From Methylocystaceae bacterium (GTDB taxonomy: Bacteria > Pseudomonadota > Alphaproteobacteria > Rhizobiales > Beijerinckiaceae), in NCBI GenBank assembly GCA_003105285.1, contig PQAN01000161.1:1-8056 (forward strand): a stretch of DNA of 8,056 nucleotides. Reading direction: 5' to 3'. How positions within the stretch are numbered: the first letter of the stretch is position 1; each line of letters opens with the position of its first letter. The notes beneath the pieces were generated by a model. That model had not been told where the DNA came from, made no database searches, and was given only the letters and a program-made list of their open reading frames with translations. The translations under genes were made by a program, and so were the position numbers. Shown here in pieces: positions 6,214 through 8,056 of this stretch.

Positions 6214-6248
6214 AAAAAAAACGCCGCGCTGTGTTCGCGCGGCGTTTT
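6214..6248. terminator. Bidirectional intrinsic terminator between rpmE and rcdA
   Basis: AAAACGCCGCGC (6218-6229) pairs perfectly with GCGCGGCGTTTT (6237-6248) across a 7-base loop. The left side continues as eight A residues (6214-6221), which is an eight-base U-tract for rcdA transcripts ending 33 bases after its stop. On the plus strand, four T residues serve rpmE. It is a textbook shared terminator for convergent genes. Confidence 0.85.
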
Positions 6249-6280
6249 CCATTTCGCGTGTCCCGCTCTTTCCCACCGCC

Positions 6281-6817
6281 TCAATGGCCGGGCGAGAAGG
6301 CGCTGCGCAGCCGCTCCAATTGCGCTGCGACGGGGCTCGACGGCGGGATGCCCGCGAGCTTCGTCGCTCCTCCATAGATCAGTTGGTCGAGATGGATGAT
6401 CCGCGCCTGCAAGCGGACCGACTGAAGCGCGAGTTCGCGCAATCTTTGCGGCAAATGAGAAAACACGTCGGGATTGGACGCGAGCTCCTGCGGAGAGAGC
6501 CTCACCTTGTGCTTGTCGCTCGCGGCCTGGACGCGCGTCATCTCGCCCTGATTCACGGCGCGCTGCAGCAGCAGCCATGAGGCGATCTGCATGAGGCGCG
6601 TCGTCAGCCGCATGCTTTCGGCCGCATAGGCCAGAGCCTCGATGCGCGGCAGAGCTTTCGCCTCCTCGCGGCCGGCGCCGTCCAGATAGGCCGCTGCTTC
6701 CTCGACGAGCCCCATGCCCTCGCGGAACATGGCGCAGAACGCCTCCGATCCCGCGAGTTTCTCCACGAAGGAGACCGGGGACTGCACGCTCTCTGTAGAA
6801 TCCGACGCTTGCACCAT
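6281..6817 (-). CDS. rcdA: Regulator of CtrA degradation, RcdA (DUF1465 family)
   Basis: This 178-residue, mostly helical protein matches the RcdA/DUF1465 family as known from Rhizobiales and Caulobacter. Recognisable blocks are 'FVEKLAGSEAFCAMFREGMGLVEE' from 17, 'AAYLDGAGREE' at 42-52, 'ALAYAAESMRLTTRLMQIASWLLLQRAV' from 61, and a C-terminal helix 'LRELALQSVRLQARIIHLDQLIYGG' from 127. In Caulobacter, RcdA forms a three-helix dimer that binds CpdR-primed ClpXP at the cell pole and recruits substrates, including CtrA through PopA and c-di-GMP. Its disordered C-terminal tail is important; here the tail after about residue 150 is rich in Pro, Ser and Ala. ATG 6817 has only a weak GAGAG upstream, but the conserved domain begins near residue 15, which leaves little room for another start. 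It ends at a shared terminator with rpmE. A near-consensus CtrA box lies about 90 bases upstream. Partner gene cpdR is close by. Confidence 0.88.
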   Translation of the reverse strand: MVQASDSTESVQSPVSFVEKLAGSEAFCAMFREGMGLVEEAAAYLDGAGREEAKALPRIEALAYAAESMRLTTRLMQIASWLLLQRAVNQGEMTRVQAASDKHKVRLSPQELASNPDVFSHLPQRLRELALQSVRLQARIIHLDQLIYGGATKLAGIPPSSPVAAQLERLRSAFSPGH

Positions 6818-6909
6818 TGATACGCTCTCGAACGCTCACGCGCGACGGCTGACGGCCGCCGGCTTGTCTACTGCTCCTTATCTAGCCCATTTTTCTCGGG
6901 AACGCCCTA

Positions 6910-6924
6910 TTAGGTTTTGCTTAA
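6910..6924 (-). promoter_or_regulatory. CtrA-binding-site-like motif upstream of rcdA
   Basis: On the minus strand the sequence reads TTAA-N7-CTAA, seven of eight positions of the CtrA consensus TTAA-N7-TTAA with exact spacing. On the plus strand TTAACC at 6921-6926 is a full half-site, and a further TTAA follows at 6927-6930. The site lies 93-107 bases upstream of the rcdA start, a plausible promoter position with a moderate leader. CtrA control of rcdA is known in Caulobacter, which makes the match biologically sensible. Confidence 0.55.
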
Positions 6925-7019
6925 CCTTAATCGAGAAGGGGGCGACGCGCGACGCCTCCGGCGTCGAAAAGCGAGGCGCGAGGCGGCAAGAGAGTTCAGG
7001 CGAAAGATTATGAGTTGTC

Positions 7020-7048
7020 TTTATCTAAATGATAAATCGAGCTTTATC
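7020..7048. promoter_or_regulatory. Triple TTTATC motif, operator-like
   Basis: TTTATC (7020-7025) and GATAAA (7031-7036) form a perfect inverted repeat with a 5-base spacer. TTTATC recurs at 7043-7048, making CTTTATC a direct repeat with a 23-base period. This suggests a site for one dimer plus an additional half-site. The regulated gene is unclear: rcdA starts about 200 bases away on the left. Confidence 0.3.
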
Positions 7049-7169
7049 TCCTGACCTTAACCAGGACATGAAGTGGTCCGAGGATATTGCCTACACGCGG
7101 AGTCGAAGTCCCCGTCCGGATTTGGAGGCGGCGAAATATTGCAAATTTTCAACTTCTCGAGCTGGTCTG

Positions 7170-7457
7170 TTATTTTTGTGCGCCAGGACTGGAAAGGTCC
7201 GAGGCGGCCGCTTCGTCGGCTCTGGCCGAGACGGATTGAATGAGGGTGACGCACAAGCAGCCGATGACGACGAGCAGGCAGACTCGCAGCAGTTGCGAGA
7301 ACGACGGGCGCGCCGAAGTCGGCGGCCGCAAGGCCGCGGGGCGCGGCCGGACGCCTGGGCGCTCGCCTGCTTTTCGAAGCGGCGCGGCCGGCCGTTCGCG
7401 CCGGCCGGTTTCGAGAACGCCTGTAGCGGTCGGCTGCGAGGCCATCGAATTCTCCAC
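7170..7457 (-). CDS. Small membrane or exported protein of unknown function
   Basis: I do not recognise this 95-residue protein. GTG 7457 has GGAG at 7465-7468 seven bases upstream. ATG 7445, four codons in, also has a good site (GGAG at 7452-7455, six bases), so 91 residues is equally possible. Residues 1-50 are rich in Arg, Pro and Ala ('GERPGVRPRPAALRPP'). A hydrophobic segment at about 56-75 ('LLRVCLLVVIGCLCVTLIQ') follows, then SARA-DE and a short acidic tail. The pattern fits a single-pass protein with its basic N-terminus in the cytosol. Alternatively, ARA at 78-80 is a signal-peptidase site after an unusually long n-region, releasing a peptide of only 15 residues. Two cysteines lie within the hydrophobic segment and one at its edge. 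Third-position GC is high, like the neighbours. A 162-codon open frame runs antisense but lacks a ribosome binding site. It points the same way as rcdA, 352 bases away, and is divergent from the SuhB-like gene. Confidence 0.55.
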   Translation of the reverse strand: MENSMASQPTATGVLETGRRERPAAPLRKAGERPGVRPRPAALRPPTSARPSFSQLLRVCLLVVIGCLCVTLIQSVSARADEAAASDLSSPGAQK

Positions 7458-7611
7458 GAGAAGTCTCCGTCCCGAGAACGCAGGGAGATTTGCCGGCCTC
7501 CGCTTTCGAAATTGTGAAGGCCAAGGCCTGCGCCCGGCCGCGAGCGCTCATGCGCGACATCGACGTCAACGATTCCTGAACGCCACGCAGGGGCGAAGCG
7601 CCCGGACTCTC

Positions 7612-7636
7612 CGTCAACGCGCACTCGCGCTTGACG
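7612..7636. promoter_or_regulatory. Hairpin upstream of the SuhB-like gene
   Basis: CGTCAA (7612-7617) pairs with TTGACG (7631-7636), and CGCG (7618-7621) pairs with CGCG (7626-7629) across a CACT loop, with C7630 bulged. It sits about 70-95 bases before the start at 7708 in the gap between divergent genes. It could be an operator or a leader hairpin. TTGACG also matches a -35 box, but no convincing -10 follows. Confidence 0.3.
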
Positions 7637-7707
7637 CGCCCCACGCCGCCGGGGCATTTGAAGCGCGCCGAAGCCCCCTCCCTTTTCAGCTCTTCTCCCG
7701 AGGCGCC

Positions 7708-8056
7708 ATGATCAGATCCGCATTGATGAACGTCATGACGGCTGCAGCCATCAAGGCGGGGCGTGGCCTCAAGCGCGATTTCGGCGAGGTCGAAAATCTG
7801 CAGGTGTCGGTCAAAGGCCCGGGCGATTTCGTCACGGCGGCCGACAGGCGCGCGGAAAAGACGCTGTTCGAGGAATTGTCGCGGGCCCGTCCGGGCTATG
7901 GCTTCCTGATGGAGGAAGGCGGCGCGGTCGAAGGGAGCGACAAGAGCCACACCTGGCATATCGATCCGCTCGACGGCACGTCGAATTTCCTGCACGGCAT
8001 TCCGATCTTCGCCATTTCGCTCGCGCTGGAGCGCGAGGGCCAGCTCGTCGCGGGCC
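7708..8056 (+). CDS. suhB: Inositol-1-monophosphatase family protein (SuhB-like), N-terminal 116 residues
   Basis: The gene is cut by the window end after 116 codons. ATG 7708 is chosen because GAGG at 7700-7703 precedes it and because MIRSALMNVMTAAAIKAGR is the usual opening helix of this family. Visible motifs are 'GDFVTAADRRAE' at 39-50, MEEGG at 68-72 with metal-binding glutamate, and HIDPLDGTSNF at 84-94 with the DPxDGT metal and substrate loop (Asp86, Asp89), followed by 'LHGIPIFAISLALEREG'. The enzyme hydrolyses myo-inositol-1-phosphate or related sugar phosphates with Mg2+; in E. coli the homologue also takes part in rRNA transcription antitermination. The loop reads DGTSN where DGTTN is most frequent, a mild substitution. 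It is clearly a different branch from the HisN at 3338-4147. The symbol is by family resemblance; the second metal-site motif lies outside the window. Confidence 0.85.
   Translation, partial: MIRSALMNVMTAAAIKAGRGLKRDFGEVENLQVSVKGPGDFVTAADRRAEKTLFEELSRARPGYGFLMEEGGAVEGSDKSHTWHIDPLDGTSNFLHGIPIFAISLALEREGQLVAG

Larger units (their letters stand above)
6818..7169. other. 352-base non-coding region upstream of rcdA
   Basis: I see no credible gene here. The part nearest rcdA (6818-6935) contains the CtrA-like site. Bases 6950-6966 form a 7-base-pair hairpin (GACGCC / GGCGTC with a TCC loop). Bases about 7005-7060 are AT-rich and hold three TTTATC copies and a second TTAACC half-site at 7057-7062. 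Bases 7139-7152 form an imperfect AT-rich palindrome just past the stop of the small minus-strand gene. The region should hold the rcdA promoter and could hold a small RNA, but no terminator with a T-run was found to support one. Confidence 0.5.

Noticed and set aside
7139..7152. TTGCAAATTTTCAA, resembling a Fur/Mur-type box
   Set aside because: It is an imperfect palindrome located just after the stop of a minus-strand gene and not at a recognisable promoter; the match to the alphaproteobacterial Mur box is only half.
7029..7517. 162-codon plus-strand frame antisense to the small membrane protein
   Set aside because: Its ATG lies inside the TTTATC palindrome with no ribosome binding site, and the translation is low-complexity charged sequence typical of a shadow frame.
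3338..8056. Two inositol-monophosphatase superfamily genes as a recent duplication
   Set aside because: The two proteins share only the superfamily metal motifs; the HisN and SuhB branches are distinct and old, so chance proximity is the simpler explanation.

Overview
The window is about 8 kb of GC-rich DNA. It reads as a chromosomal segment from an alphaproteobacterium of the Hyphomicrobiales (Rhizobiales) type; a methanotroph-like Methylocystaceae member is possible but is only an impression. The placement rests on an RcdA protein, a CpdR single-domain receiver, an alphaproteobacterial HisN, and a cysteine-free ribosomal protein L31. Most genes have strong GC bias at the third codon position, and most starts have a clear purine-rich ribosome binding site, including one GTG and one TTG start.

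Layout. Bases 1-585 are the C-terminal end of a TonB-dependent outer-membrane receptor. It is followed, after a strong hairpin, by an exported thioredoxin-fold protein (654-1232) and a lysophospholipase-like alpha/beta hydrolase (1302-2273). Bases 2382-3170 hold a short-chain dehydrogenase on the minus strand, in a block of visibly lower GC with a long palindrome in its upstream region. A minus-strand pair follows: an N-formylglutamate amidohydrolase-family protein (4187-5140) and histidinol-phosphatase hisN (3338-4147). They lie 39 bases apart and are probably co-transcribed. The response regulator cpdR (5366-5740) is divergent from that pair. Then come rpmE (5899-6129), a shared terminator, and rcdA on the minus strand (6281-6817). 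Bases 6818-7169 are non-coding and partly AT-rich, with a CtrA-like site and a repeated TTTATC motif. A small membrane or exported protein of unknown function (7170-7457, minus strand) follows. The window ends inside a SuhB-like inositol-monophosphatase-family gene (from 7708).

How the genes work together. The clearest theme is regulated proteolysis in the cell cycle: cpdR and rcdA, two parts of the ClpXP adaptor hierarchy that degrades CtrA in Caulobacter, lie about 540 bases apart with only rpmE between them. A near-consensus CtrA box lies about 90 bases upstream of rcdA, which suggests CtrA feedback on its own degradation factor. The other genes are housekeeping metabolism, envelope functions, or an apparently acquired oxidoreductase. 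I see no mobile element, CRISPR array, tRNA, rRNA or defence system. Apart from the regulatory sites and the small unknown protein, the region is ordinary.
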